Assembly: GCF_039523415.1 (NCBI RefSeq)
Contig: NZ_BAAAFG010000002.1
Span: forward strand, 1-64,000
DNA: 64,000 bases
Reading direction: 5' to 3'
DNA from: Gangjinia marincola
GTDB lineage: Bacteria > Bacteroidota > Bacteroidia > Flavobacteriales > Flavobacteriaceae
Below are positions 27,218 through 36,681 of the stretch, in pieces (positions within the stretch are counted from its first letter, which is position 1; the number at the start of each line of letters is the position of its first letter). Made by a program: the position numbers and the translations under genes. The notes under the pieces are model-generated. The model saw only the letters and a list, made by a program, of their open reading frames with translations. It searched no databases and was not told the DNA's origin.

Positions 27218-28093
27218 TCAATTCAACTGTAAATATAATTTAATTCTATCTAATTTTTCAACAGGAAAGTCCTCTATTTTTTTTAATTCCTCAAAAGACT
27301 GAATGACTCTGACTTCTTTTCTATAGTTCACAATTATGCGTGCCGTTTCATAGTCCATCCCGGGGATTTTTATCAAGTCTGGAACTCCTAGAATATTAAG
27401 GTTTTGTTTATCAATTTTCTTTGGGGTTTTGATCGCAAAAGTTTCCAAGAGTTTTGTAATGACTTGTGGATCTAGACGCTCTATATCTTTTAATTGATCT
27501 GGCGCTGAAAAGCCGCCGAGTTCCTCACGGTAGGCAATAATTCTACCGGCAAAATAGGGACCTATGCCAACGACTTTTTCCAGATCACTAGCTGAAGCTT
27601 TATTCAAGTCCTGTTTTTGGTTATAGCTGAGCGTTCGCCTTTTAAATGTATTAGATGAAGCCGAAGGATTTGTCACCCAGTCTGGAAACTTAAAAAGATG
27701 TGCAAAGGTATTGAGCAACGAGTCTGAAACTTGGGTCACGCGTTGAAAGTCTTGCTTTGAATTTACCCATTTACCGGAATCCCTGTACGCATGCAGCCGA
27801 TCAATCTCTGCCACACTCATCCCCAGCGTATAGCCTTTATAATCTGTGATGTAATTGGGATTAAAGGGAAATTGTTTCGGCTTGTGATCTTCAATTTTTT
27901 GCTGCTCTAACGAGTCAATGAGTACTTTAAATTGTTCGATATCTTCTTGAGAAAACTGAGATTTGTTTTCTTCCGCGGAAGCGAATGGATAGAAAAAGTA
28001 AACCAACTGAACAACGATGATCAGCAGTACCAATAAAAAAATCCCATTTCGCTGACCAAAGTCAAAACTAAAATGGGATTTTATGTTTTTCAT
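27218..28093 (-). CDS. Helix-hairpin-helix (ComEA-like) membrane-anchored protein
   Basis: A 291-aa protein with one N-terminal transmembrane helix (about residues 18-36), then a coiled, charged linker and helix-hairpin-helix units: LNKASASDLEKVVGIGPYFAGRIIAYREE (about residue 168 on) and NILGVPDLIKIPGMDYETARIIVNYR near 240-270. ComEA-type HhH domains bind DNA without sequence preference; ComEA takes up transforming DNA. A role in DNA uptake is possible but not shown; several HhH pairs in tandem are usual in Bacteroidetes homologues. The palindrome CTTCCGCGGAAGCG lies in its codons for FASAEE just after the membrane helix. Confidence 0.82.
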   Translation of the reverse strand: MKNIKSHFSFDFGQRNGIFLLVLLIIVVQLVYFFYPFASAEENKSQFSQEDIEQFKVLIDSLEQQKIEDHKPKQFPFNPNYITDYKGYTLGMSVAEIDRLHAYRDSGKWVNSKQDFQRVTQVSDSLLNTFAHLFKFPDWVTNPSASSNTFKRRTLSYNQKQDLNKASASDLEKVVGIGPYFAGRIIAYREELGGFSAPDQLKDIERLDPQVITKLLETFAIKTPKKIDKQNLNILGVPDLIKIPGMDYETARIIVNYRKEVRVIQSFEELKKIEDFPVEKLDRIKLYLQLN

Positions 28094-28123
28094 GATGATG
28101 ACTTAAGTGATCATCAATGCAAT

Positions 28124-29818
28124 TTACGCATTTTCGTCAATAGATGTTACTTTCAATTTGATTGCATCCAAATAACGCTTAAGCTGTTTTTTGACAACAG
28201 GAAACAAGAAATATAATCCAATCATGTTTGGAAATACCATCGCGAAAATCATCGCGTCAGAAAATGCCCAAATTGAATTCATACTCGCTGCTGCTCCAAT
28301 CACAACAAAAGCTAAGAATAAAAATTTATAGGTTAAATCTGCGGCTTTTCCTCTACCAAACAAAAATTTCCAGGATTGCAATCCATAATAGGACCAAGAA
28401 ATCATAGTGGACACAGCAAATAAGACTACTGCGATCGTTAAAAATACCTTGGAATAGGGAATGTACTCTGCAAAAGCGATTGAAGTAATCCCTGCTCCCT
28501 CATAAGGCAAACCATCAATCATCACTACACCTGTTCCATCACCACCGTATTCAAAGAACCCACCAAAATTAAAAATAATAATCACTAAGGCCGTCATTGT
28601 ACAAATGACTACCGTATCGATAAATGGTTCTAATAGTGCCACGAGACCTTCAGAAGCAGAGTACTTGGTTTTTACAGCAGAGTGAGCAATAGATGCAGAA
28701 CCTGCTCCTGCTTCATTTGAGAACGCTGCTCGCTTAAATCCTACCAGCAGCACTCCAATAACTCCGCCTACGCCAATTGCCTTAGGATTAAATGCTTCTG
28801 TAATAATTAATCCAACGGCATCGTCGATAAAGGTGAAATTACTTAAGATAATGTATAAACAGCATAATATATACAGTAACGCCATAAACGGAACAACTTT
28901 TTCAGTAACCTGTGCAATTCTCTTAATTCCTCCAATGATAATAATACCGACTAATACTGCCAGTACAATACCAACGATAGCTCCTGCAGCGGTACTTTCC
29001 CAGTTAAATAGTTCTTTGATTACAATAGTTGCCTGATTACTTTGTGCGGCATTACCCCCGCCAAAGGAACCTCCGATACAAAAAATAGCAAAAATCGCCG
29101 CAGCTATTTTACCAAATGTTTTAAATCCTCGTTCTCCAAGTCCTTTACTGATATAATACATTGGACCACCATACACTGTTCCATCTGGACCCACATCTCT
29201 ATATTGAACCCCCAAGGTACATTCCACAAATTTCGTGCTCATTCCCAGCAATCCACATATGATCATCCAAAATGTCGCCCCGGGACCTCCTAATGCAATT
29301 GCCAAGGCTACACCAGCAATATTCCCATTTCCTACTGTCCCAGAAACAGCTGTTGCCAGTGCTTGAAAGTGGGAAACCTCTCCATCAGAACTTTCATCTC
29401 GTATCGTGTCTACAATATCACCGTCTACCGCTAACTCATCAATCGTCTCTAAGTGTTTATCAAGACTATCCACCTTGGTCATATCCTGACCTTGGGCGAT
29501 ACCTCCTTCTCCGTAAAGTTCTTTTGCTCCGTACTTCTCAATGTCTTCGTATTTACCGCGAACCGTATTGATCGCTTTACCAAAATATCTAATGTTTGGA
29601 AAACCAAAATAGATGGTAAAAAATGCTGCACTACCCACTAAAAGTATAAGGACAAATGGTGTGCCCATAATTTCAAAAAAGATCAATCCAGAAAAGAAAT
29701 CTGCTACGGGCTGAAACGCCTGATCGATCTGTTGATCCAATCCAATTTCTTCGGTTTCCTGTGCAAAAGTGAAAAGTGGAAGTAGTGTCGCTAATAGTGC
29801 GAACTTGATTTTTCTCAT
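28124..29818 (-). CDS. Sodium:alanine/glycine symporter (AGCS family)
   Basis: Sodium-coupled amino-acid carrier, 564 aa, with many membrane segments. The AGCS signature is visible in VGNGNIAGVALAIALGGPGATFWM and CTLGVQYRDV...GGPMYYI. An unusual N-terminus (MRKIKFALLATLLPLFTFAQE) looks like a cleavable signal peptide ahead of the transport core, a form seen in Bacteroidetes members of the family. It ends 30 bases before the HhH gene start, same strand. Confidence 0.92.
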   Translation of the reverse strand: MRKIKFALLATLLPLFTFAQETEEIGLDQQIDQAFQPVADFFSGLIFFEIMGTPFVLILLVGSAAFFTIYFGFPNIRYFGKAINTVRGKYEDIEKYGAKELYGEGGIAQGQDMTKVDSLDKHLETIDELAVDGDIVDTIRDESSDGEVSHFQALATAVSGTVGNGNIAGVALAIALGGPGATFWMIICGLLGMSTKFVECTLGVQYRDVGPDGTVYGGPMYYISKGLGERGFKTFGKIAAAIFAIFCIGGSFGGGNAAQSNQATIVIKELFNWESTAAGAIVGIVLAVLVGIIIIGGIKRIAQVTEKVVPFMALLYILCCLYIILSNFTFIDDAVGLIITEAFNPKAIGVGGVIGVLLVGFKRAAFSNEAGAGSASIAHSAVKTKYSASEGLVALLEPFIDTVVICTMTALVIIIFNFGGFFEYGGDGTGVVMIDGLPYEGAGITSIAFAEYIPYSKVFLTIAVVLFAVSTMISWSYYGLQSWKFLFGRGKAADLTYKFLFLAFVVIGAAASMNSIWAFSDAMIFAMVFPNMIGLYFLFPVVKKQLKRYLDAIKLKVTSIDENA

Positions 29819-29914
29819 TGTAGCTATATTATGGATGATTTTTCTTGACGGAGCAAGATGTGAAAAAATTACAGCTTATTCAAGCAATTTGTTATAAAAT
29901 TGTTAAGGTAACTT

Positions 29915-30922
29915 TTAGTCACTGTAATACTCATTGAGATTCTTTATTTGATGGGGAGTCCCAATAACGATAAGCTTTGATCCTTTTTCAATTAATAAAT
30001 CTGCTTCTGGATTAACCTTATACCTGCCGTCTGGTGTTTTGTAGCCTATGATCGTACAACCTGTATTACGACGCACATCAATTTCACGGATGGTACGCTC
30101 TACTTCGTCTTTGCACACGTTCTCAAAAGGAATTTCTTGCACGTTGACATTTTCAGAATCACTCAACTGGATATTGTCCAAAAACTCCACTAAATCTGGT
30201 ACTACCACTAAAGAAGCCATATGATCTCCACCAATGCGGTCTGGCATGATCACATTATCTGCACCGGCTAATTTGATTTTCTTATAACTAGTATCTTCAG
30301 ATGCTCTACTAATAATTTGCAAGTCTTTATTTAATTGACGTGCAGATAGAACAACGAATAAATTATCTGCATCCTTAGGCAATGCAGAAATTAAGGTTCC
30401 TGCCTCTAAAATTCCAGCTTCCTCTAAAATCTCATCCTCATTTGCATTTCCCTTAACAAAAAGTAGGCCTTCATTTTGATTTCGCTCAATCACTTCTTCG
30501 TCCCTTTCTATAATAACAAAGGATTTGCCGTAGGCTTTTAGTTTTTGCACTGCTTGTTTTCCGTTTCTACCATAGCCACATACAATGACATGCTGCTTAA
30601 GCTGATTTATTTTATGTTTCAATTGTTTCTTTTTAAGACGTTCAACAGAATTTTGACTAATAAAATATTCACTGATTACTTTAACAGCATACCCTAAAAT
30701 TACTACACTCGATACAATTAAAGTTACGGTAAAAAGCTTTGCCAGATCTGAGAGCCGACCCACTTCTCTAAAACCAACGGTGCTTATAGTTATCACCGTC
30801 ATATAAATGGAGTCTATCCAACTAAACTCCATAATAATCTTATACCCTACCGTGCCATATATTAAAATGGCAATCATGAGTAGTATAGCTACATAAATAC
30901 GAGATTTAATTAGTCCAAACAT
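29915..30922 (-). CDS. Two-helix potassium channel with RCK (TrkA-N/TrkA-C) domains
   Basis: A 335-aa channel-like protein. Two transmembrane helices (about residues 8-28 and 62-86) flank a pore loop with the filter sequence TVGF (in TISTVGFREV) instead of the usual TVGYG/D. A TrkA-N Rossmann domain (HVIVCGYGRNGKQAVQKL at about 111-128) and a TrkA-C domain (INPEADLLIEKGSKLIVIG-like end) follow. K+ selectivity is inferred from the family. Its ATG overlaps the stop of the upstream PspC gene by one base, so the two are cotranslated. Confidence 0.88.
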   Translation of the reverse strand: MFGLIKSRIYVAILLMIAILIYGTVGYKIIMEFSWIDSIYMTVITISTVGFREVGRLSDLAKLFTVTLIVSSVVILGYAVKVISEYFISQNSVERLKKKQLKHKINQLKQHVIVCGYGRNGKQAVQKLKAYGKSFVIIERDEEVIERNQNEGLLFVKGNANEDEILEEAGILEAGTLISALPKDADNLFVVLSARQLNKDLQIISRASEDTSYKKIKLAGADNVIMPDRIGGDHMASLVVVPDLVEFLDNIQLSDSENVNVQEIPFENVCKDEVERTIREIDVRRNTGCTIIGYKTPDGRYKVNPEADLLIEKGSKLIVIGTPHQIKNLNEYYSD

Positions 30923-31152
30923 TACAAATCAAATACAGATGATCGTTTAGCATAAATCAAATCTTTAAGACGAAGCCAAAATGCCAAGGTAAGATATAAT
31001 CCAAACCCTAACCCAAAAGTCGCAAACGAGACATAAATAAAAAAAAGGCGAACACTTTTTGCGCGCATACCCAGTCTATCTGCCAGTCGAGAACTCACGT
31101 AAAATCCCCTGCGCTCAAAAAAATGCCGTGTTGATCGAATTAAGCTTCGCAT
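30922..31152 (-). CDS. Small PspC-domain membrane protein
   Basis: A 76-aa protein from the ATG at 31152; a TTG at 31167 would add five residues. The PspC-like stretch FYVSSRLADRLGMRAKSVRLFFIYVSF precedes a hydrophobic segment FATFGLGFGLYLTLAFWL. Short PspC proteins are linked to envelope-stress responses, but a role here is only inferred. It overlaps the K+ channel gene by one base and follows the DUF2851 gene by about 23 bases, so the three probably form an operon. Confidence 0.75.
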   Translation of the reverse strand: MRSLIRSTRHFFERRGFYVSSRLADRLGMRAKSVRLFFIYVSFATFGLGFGLYLTLAFWLRLKDLIYAKRSSVFDL

Positions 31153-31175
31153 ACCGCAAATTAACAATTAATCTT

Positions 31176-32456
31176 TTATGATTCTTGTGAAATGAGTTTA
31201 ATTCCTATCGCACAACGTAAACAACGATTTTTGTCACAGTATTCCCTTTTTAATTGTATAACAGCCTGAGATTCTAATGCACTTTTCACACAATTTTCGC
31301 GTAATGCATTAAACCCTTTTGAAATACTATTTTTCTCTGGAGCAACCTCTCGAACCAAGCGAAATAATTCACTGTGATCACGCCCTTTATACACTGCATA
31401 GCTAAATTGAATAGGAACTACAGCATTTATGAGTAGTAAATCCATAAATGACTTCGTTAACTTTTTCTTTCGTGGTGTTCCTTCTTTACTAAAGGTATAA
31501 TGGGTTTTCCAAAAGGGAGAAATATCGATCTCTTCAAGATAATCATAACCCTCTTTTTTAGTCTTCGCCGAAATTAATCCTGAAAATAAATCTGCATGCT
31601 TAGAATATACTGCCGCAAGTTGAGCTAAACGAATCGTGGGGAAATTATCTGGTCGTAAACGGAAAAACTTCGCCTCCATGCCACAATTAGGTTTCAACTG
31701 AAACTTATGTGCGAGGTACTCAAACCGCTTTTTTAGCTCCGCGCCGTAAGGAACATCACCGATCTCATCAAGCATTCCCGTCATCCCGAAGAATAGTGCT
31801 TCAAGATCCTGCTGGTCAGTTCTTACTCTTCGAATGACATTAAACGGAATGTGTTGCGCCATATTCAAAAAGGCTTCACCATTCACGTTCAGCCCCATGC
31901 TTTTGGACAAAAGCATAAACAAAACTGCTTCCCAATCGTTGTTATATTGATCTAACAGCGTATCAATTACCTTAGTTTTATCTTGCAGTCGTTCTGTGAA
32001 TACGCGCTCTAACCACAAGGCAAGTTCAAAACCATCGATGGATGAAAAATCCTTTTCGCAATTGATCCATGCTCCTTTGCGTTGAATGAGATGCTGGTAT
32101 TTTTTTAGCTCATCCTTATTTACATATGTTGAAATATTAAGCGTAGGAATGACGGTATTGTCTTTTCTAAACACCTCAACATCATGTTCCCAAACTACAT
32201 GCAGGATAACATTGTCATAAGCTGGATCGCTTTCATGACCATGAACATACCAATCACTGGATTTAAGATGAATCTCAACGTTACCTGCCCAGTTTTGGTC
32301 TCCAATTTTCAGTTGAGCTGCGAAAAAGTCCGGACCTGAATGCTGATTATGCTCTCCGGTTTTGACCAGTGTAATTTCTTCTCCTGCAGTAGTTTTTGCT
32401 TCCGCGAAAGCGAACTTTTTATATTTCCAGAGGTAGTGAAGATAATCCTCTTTCAT
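31176..32456 (-). CDS. DUF2851 family protein
   Basis: A 426-aa soluble protein starting MKEDYLHYLWKYKKF, typical of DUF2851, widespread in Bacteroidetes and of unknown function. Conserved parts are GEHNQHSGPDFFAAQLKIGDQNWAGNVE-like residues 33-60, HLKSSDWYVHGHESDPAYDNVILHVVW, and a C-terminal cysteine cluster (CDKNRCLRCAIG) that may bind a metal. The His/Asp-rich N-terminal part recalls nuclease-like folds, but I make no functional claim. It is first in a likely three-gene operon. Codons 15-19 contain a CGCTTTCGCGGAAG palindrome variant. Confidence 0.85.
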   Translation of the reverse strand: MKEDYLHYLWKYKKFAFAEAKTTAGEEITLVKTGEHNQHSGPDFFAAQLKIGDQNWAGNVEIHLKSSDWYVHGHESDPAYDNVILHVVWEHDVEVFRKDNTVIPTLNISTYVNKDELKKYQHLIQRKGAWINCEKDFSSIDGFELALWLERVFTERLQDKTKVIDTLLDQYNNDWEAVLFMLLSKSMGLNVNGEAFLNMAQHIPFNVIRRVRTDQQDLEALFFGMTGMLDEIGDVPYGAELKKRFEYLAHKFQLKPNCGMEAKFFRLRPDNFPTIRLAQLAAVYSKHADLFSGLISAKTKKEGYDYLEEIDISPFWKTHYTFSKEGTPRKKKLTKSFMDLLLINAVVPIQFSYAVYKGRDHSELFRLVREVAPEKNSISKGFNALRENCVKSALESQAVIQLKREYCDKNRCLRCAIGIKLISQES

Positions 32457-32503
32457 GGGAATCTGGTTATTGAGTTATTTGTTATTGGGTTATTATACTA
32501 TTG

Positions 32504-32883
32504 CGCAAAAACGCTAAAGTAGAACATAGAACATAGAACATAGAACATAGAATGAAAATACGATACAAATTCAACATGCGATGTAAATCAGAAAAACTCA
32601 CCACTCACAGACTCATAACTCACTAGCTCATCCCTAATACCTAATACCTATTACCTAATACCTTAAATTATCTCGCAAAGACGCCAAGACGCAAAGGTAG
32701 AACGTAGAACGTAGAACGTAGAACGTAGAACGTAGAACGTAGAACGAAAATACGATACAAATTAAAAATTACAGATAAACCAGAAAAACTCAACGCTCAC
32801 AAACTCACAAACTCACCACTCACAGACTTACAGACTCAATAGCTCATCAACTCACCAGCTCATTCCTACAACCTAATACCTAC
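32504..32883. repeat. Duplicated intergenic repeat with heptamer microsatellites
   Basis: The gene-free stretch 32457-32879 holds two related copies of a module (about 32504-32664 and 32675-32883). Each copy starts with a CGCAAA..ACGC segment, continues with a 7-base tandem repeat, then GAAAATACGATACAAATT, then runs of CTCAC/CTCACA words and TAATACCTA words. The heptamer is TAGAACA x4 at 32520-32547 in copy one and GTAGAAC x7 at 32697-32745 in copy two. No ORF or RNA gene is evident. Confidence 0.85.
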
Positions 32884-33863
32884 TCATCAAGCCAGCCCAT
32901 CTTAGCCATCCACTCATCATTATACATTTTACCTACATAGCGACTCCCGTGATCGTGAAACAAAACCACCACCACATCATCTGGTCCAAAATGCGCTTTA
33001 AGTTGTAACAAGCCCTTGATGGCTGCTCCGGCAGAGTTCCCTAAAAACATGCCTTCTTTTTTAGCTAACTTTCGGGTATAGACGGCAGCGTCTTTATCTG
33101 TTACTTTGGTAAATCCATCAATGATTTCAAAACGCACATTTAGCGGTAAAATATCCTCGCCTATCCCTTCTGTTACATAAGGATAGATTTCGTTTTCGTC
33201 AAAGATTCCGGTTTCATGGTATTTTTTAAAGACAGATCCATAGGTATCAATTCCCCAAACTTTTACGTTTGGATTCTTCAGCTTTAAAAAGCTTCCTACT
33301 CCAGATATGGTTCCGCCTGTACCTACACCCACTACAAAATGAGTAACCTTTCCATCGGTTTGATCCCAAATTTCAGGTCCGGTAGACTGAAAATGCGCTT
33401 TACAATTGGAAGGGTTATCGTACTGGTTTACGTACCAGCTGTTCGGGATTTCTGTCGATAAACTTTTTGAAACCGAATAGTACGAACGCGGATCATCTGG
33501 TGCCACATCTGTTGGGCACACATGCACCTCACTCCCCACGGCACGCAGAATGTCAATCTTCTCCTGACTTTGCTTATCGCTAATCACACAAATCATTTTG
33601 TAGCCTTTGATGATCGCAGCAAGGGCTAATCCCATCCCGGTATTCCCGCTGGTTCCTTCAATAATGGTACCGCCGGGTTTGAGTCTGCCATCAGCTTCGG
33701 CATCTTCAATCATTTGTAATGCCATACGATCTTTTACCGAGTTGCCCGGATTAAAAGTTTCGTATTTGGCCAAGACTGTGCAGGGTAAATCTTTTGTTAT
33801 ATGGTTGAGTTTCACTAAGGGAGTATTCCCAATAGTTTCAAGAATATTATTAGCGTAATTCAT
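32880..33863 (-). CDS. Cystathionine beta-synthase/cysteine synthase-like PLP enzyme
   Basis: PLP-dependent fold-type II enzyme of sulfur amino-acid metabolism, 327 aa from the ATG at 33863 (MNYANNILETIGNTPLVKL); a longer frame adds 19 residues that do not fit the family. The PLP lysine is Lys44 in NPGNSVKDR. The substrate loop GTSGNTG and the phosphate loop GVGTGGTISGVG are intact. The C-terminal HDHGSRYVGKMYNDEWM resembles cystathionine beta-synthases more than O-acetylserine sulfhydrylases. CBS regulatory domains are absent. The last codons abut the upstream repeat array. Confidence 0.88.
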   Translation of the reverse strand: MNYANNILETIGNTPLVKLNHITKDLPCTVLAKYETFNPGNSVKDRMALQMIEDAEADGRLKPGGTIIEGTSGNTGMGLALAAIIKGYKMICVISDKQSQEKIDILRAVGSEVHVCPTDVAPDDPRSYYSVSKSLSTEIPNSWYVNQYDNPSNCKAHFQSTGPEIWDQTDGKVTHFVVGVGTGGTISGVGSFLKLKNPNVKVWGIDTYGSVFKKYHETGIFDENEIYPYVTEGIGEDILPLNVRFEIIDGFTKVTDKDAAVYTRKLAKKEGMFLGNSAGAAIKGLLQLKAHFGPDDVVVVLFHDHGSRYVGKMYNDEWMAKMGWLDE

Positions 33864-33991
33864 GTATAAATATTGAAAAACAAAGGTAGCTGAAATAAAT
33901 GCCCAATCAAAAATGATCAATGGGCTAAAATTTGATTTCCGTCATGCGGTGAAAGAAATAAGTAAGAACTAGGCGAACTTAAAAAATTGCA

Positions 33992-35224
33992 TCACTCAAA
34001 CTTAATCACCTTTGCGGGTGAAATACGTGTGATAATAAAGGAGGGAATGATCAAAATGAGTAAGCAAAGTAGTAAGGTACTTAAATTAATGGCGGTGATG
34101 TATTTCCAGTTCAGATAAACCGGCGCTTCTGTCACAAAATAGGTTTTTGGATCCAAGGGAATCACATTAAAATACTTTTGAATAAGCAGCATCCCAATTC
34201 CGATCAAATTCCCAAAAAAAAGTCCCACCAGCATTAAATACGAAGCATTGTATAAAAACACTTTGCGTATGCTCCAGTCAGAACTACCCATGGCTTTTAG
34301 CATCCCGATCATTTGCGCGCGTTCTAAGATCAATACTAACAAGGCAGTAATCATATTGATAGCCGCAATGATAATCATGATCCCAATGATCAAGACGATA
34401 TTAAAATCAAGCAATGCCAGCCACTCAAAATCTGCCCCAAATTCTGTTTTGATTGTTCGTGCATCTAATAAAGAGCCCACTTCTTCATAGATTTGAGCTC
34501 CAACCCGATCTATATCATCAAAATCTGAAACAAATACCTCAAAATGACCGATCTCATTCTCGTTCCATTTGTTTAAACGCTGAATATGCCGAATATCGGC
34601 AAACAAATAGGTTTGATCAAATTCCTGAAAGCCGCTGTTATAGGTCCCCACCACCTTAAAAGGACGCAGCAAGGTAGTTTGTTTATCTTCTTTGATAAAG
34701 TGAGTAACAACGGTATCTCCTACTTCAAATCCCAGACGATCCGCTAAATATTCTGAGAGTAAAATCTCAGTATTCAAGCTTCCGGTAAAGTCGGGTAATC
34801 GACCTTGAATCAGATATTCTTCAAAGTATTTCCAGGCATACTCTTCACCTACTCCCTTGACTATAATTCCTTCAAAATCAGTTTCGGTTCGAATAATTCC
34901 GTACTTGGTTGCCACGGCTTGGATGTGCTCCACCTCTTCGACTTGAAAAAAGTCAGGGTAGAACTCCTGATTCTTATCCACAGGCACCAAAGAAATTTTG
35001 GAACTATTATTGTCATAGTTATCAATGAGCACATGCCCGTTGAAAGCAGTAATTTTATCGCGGACTTTCATCTGCAATGCCTTAACCGAAGAAATCGTAA
35101 TAATCATCATGATCACCCCAACTGCAATCGCAACCATGGCAATTTTCATTATCGGCGCTGAAATACTACTTTTATGCCGTTTGGCACCAATTAATCGTTT
35201 TGCTATGAATAAAGGTAGATTCAC
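33992..35224 (-). CDS. ABC transporter permease, FtsX/LolE-like
   Basis: A membrane protein of about 410 aa from GTG 35224 (reading V/MNLPLFIAKRLIGAK); an ATG at 35263 gives 423 aa. It has one N-terminal helix (KIAMVAIAVGVIMMIITISSV), a large periplasmic MacB-type domain and three C-terminal helices (about 277-300, 330-350, 378-400), the FtsX/LolC-E plan. The family handles lipoprotein release or envelope export. The ATPase partner is not adjacent. Either start overlaps the 5' end of the divergent muramidase gene (ATG 35205). Confidence 0.85.
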   Translation of the reverse strand: MNLPLFIAKRLIGAKRHKSSISAPIMKIAMVAIAVGVIMMIITISSVKALQMKVRDKITAFNGHVLIDNYDNNSSKISLVPVDKNQEFYPDFFQVEEVEHIQAVATKYGIIRTETDFEGIIVKGVGEEYAWKYFEEYLIQGRLPDFTGSLNTEILLSEYLADRLGFEVGDTVVTHFIKEDKQTTLLRPFKVVGTYNSGFQEFDQTYLFADIRHIQRLNKWNENEIGHFEVFVSDFDDIDRVGAQIYEEVGSLLDARTIKTEFGADFEWLALLDFNIVLIIGIMIIIAAINMITALLVLILERAQMIGMLKAMGSSDWSIRKVFLYNASYLMLVGLFFGNLIGIGMLLIQKYFNVIPLDPKTYFVTEAPVYLNWKYITAINLSTLLLCLLILIIPSFIITRISPAKVIKFE

Positions 35225-36560
35225 TCCTGCATGGGTATTATTACAACCGTTCAAAAATACCATTTTATTTGTGGCTTTAATCTTTTTTGGGTCTTCAAAT
35301 GCGCAAGAGCTGCAGGATCAAAATGTTCAGGTTTTTTTTGACACAACTTTTTTTGATGGAGAACCAAGTTCCAACCCACATCAACGAATGGGTGCACATC
35401 AATTAGAAGAATATCTGCACTTGCTGGAGGGAAAACGGGTTGGCGTGGTGGCGAATCAGACTTCGGTGATTTTTCATACCGAAAAACAGCAGCAAAATAA
35501 AATTAAGATAGATGCTCAAGGCAATCCTGTAGAAATAATTAATGCTGTTGAAGAAGTCGTTATCCCGAAGCATACGCACTTAGTAGATTCATTACTCTCT
35601 TGCGGAGTCAAAGTCAAAAAAGTCTTTGCCCCAGAGCATGGTTTTAGAGGGAAAGCCGATGCAGGCGAAGTGGTCAAGGATGGCATCGATAAAAAAACCG
35701 GTCTGCCTATTATTTCGTTGTACGGAAAAAATAAAAAACCAAGCCCAGCCATGCTCCAAAATATTGACGTAGTGATTTTTGATATTCAGGATGTGGGTGC
35801 CCGTTTCTACACCTATATTTCTTCGTTACATTATGTGATGGAGGCTTGCGCCGAAAATAATATCCCGCTAATCGTATTAGATCGACCCAATCCCAATGGT
35901 CACTACATCGACGGACCCATCTTAGAAAAAGAATACAAAAGCTTTGTAGGCATGCATCCTATCCCTGTGGTACACGGAATGACTATTGCAGAATACGCGC
36001 AACTAATCAATGGCGAAAAATGGTTAAAAAATGGTGTTCAAGCCAAATTGCATCTCATCAAAATGCCTACGTATGACCGAAAAAGCCGCTATTCACTCCC
36101 CATCAAGCCATCGCCCAATTTGCCTAACGATCAGGCTATTTCTTTATACCCAAGTGTATGCTTCTTTGAAGGAACAAACATCAATGCCGGTCGCGGAACA
36201 GCACAACAGTTTCAAGTCTTTGGATCACCTTTTTTGAATCCCAAAAAATTTACCTACACCTACACACCTCAACCTAATGAAGGTGCGGCTCATCCAAAAC
36301 ACAAAGCAACGCTTTGTTATGGAAAACAGTTGATGCCTAAAGAACGCCTTAGTTTACTCAACCTGGAATATCTGATTGACGCCTATAATCACACCGCTGA
36401 CAAAAAAGAGTTCTTTAATGACTTTTTTACCAAACTAGCCGGAACTAAAACCCTTCAGCAGCAAATAGAACAGGGCTATACTACTAGAGAAATTAGAAAA
36501 ACCTGGTTCCAAGGATTGCAAGAGTTTGAAAAGACCAGAGAAAAATACTTATTGTATTAA
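35205..36560 (+). CDS. DUF1343 protein, NamZ-type exo-beta-N-acetylmuramidase
   Basis: A 451-aa exported protein starting MNKGRFTPAWVLL, with a signal peptide that ends around SSNAQE. The DUF1343 core is well preserved: GKRVGVVANQTS, FAPEHGFRGKADAG, DIQDVGARFYTYISSLHYVM, VLDRPNPNG, and the C-terminal FEGTNINAGRGTAQQFQVFG. DUF1343 enzymes such as NamZ remove terminal N-acetylmuramic acid from peptidoglycan chains, so a role in cell-wall recycling or turnover is likely. An upstream in-frame extension to 35025 overlaps the opposite gene and is not credible. The start overlaps the divergent permease gene. Confidence 0.9.
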   Translation: MNKGRFTPAWVLLQPFKNTILFVALIFFGSSNAQELQDQNVQVFFDTTFFDGEPSSNPHQRMGAHQLEEYLHLLEGKRVGVVANQTSVIFHTEKQQQNKIKIDAQGNPVEIINAVEEVVIPKHTHLVDSLLSCGVKVKKVFAPEHGFRGKADAGEVVKDGIDKKTGLPIISLYGKNKKPSPAMLQNIDVVIFDIQDVGARFYTYISSLHYVMEACAENNIPLIVLDRPNPNGHYIDGPILEKEYKSFVGMHPIPVVHGMTIAEYAQLINGEKWLKNGVQAKLHLIKMPTYDRKSRYSLPIKPSPNLPNDQAISLYPSVCFFEGTNINAGRGTAQQFQVFGSPFLNPKKFTYTYTPQPNEGAAHPKHKATLCYGKQLMPKERLSLLNLEYLIDAYNHTADKKEFFNDFFTKLAGTKTLQQQIEQGYTTREIRKTWFQGLQEFEKTREKYLLY

Positions 36561-36681
36561 GTTTATAGAGGCCAGCCCTTCGACATGCTCAGGGTGACAA
36601 TATTAGAGGTTATAAAATCACTAGCTAAATGCTTATAACTAATAGCTAATAACTCAATGCTAATAGCTAATAGCTAAACAC
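36561..36681. repeat. Short interspersed repeats between muramidase and YkgJ genes
   Basis: At 36576-36599 lies CCCTTCGACATGCTCAGGG plus GTGACA, a type of repeat I recognise from many bacterial spacers. It is followed by several copies of the word TAATAGCTAA (about 36620-36676). There is no ORF here. Confidence 0.6.

Noticed and set aside
32504..32883. Possible CRISPR array in the tandem repeats
   Set aside because: Repeats are 7 bases with no unique spacers and no cas genes; it is a microsatellite in a duplicated spacer element.
35025..35204. Longer muramidase frame starting at 35025
   Set aside because: It lacks a signal at its N-terminus and overlaps the permease gene by 200 bases; the signal peptide begins at 35205.
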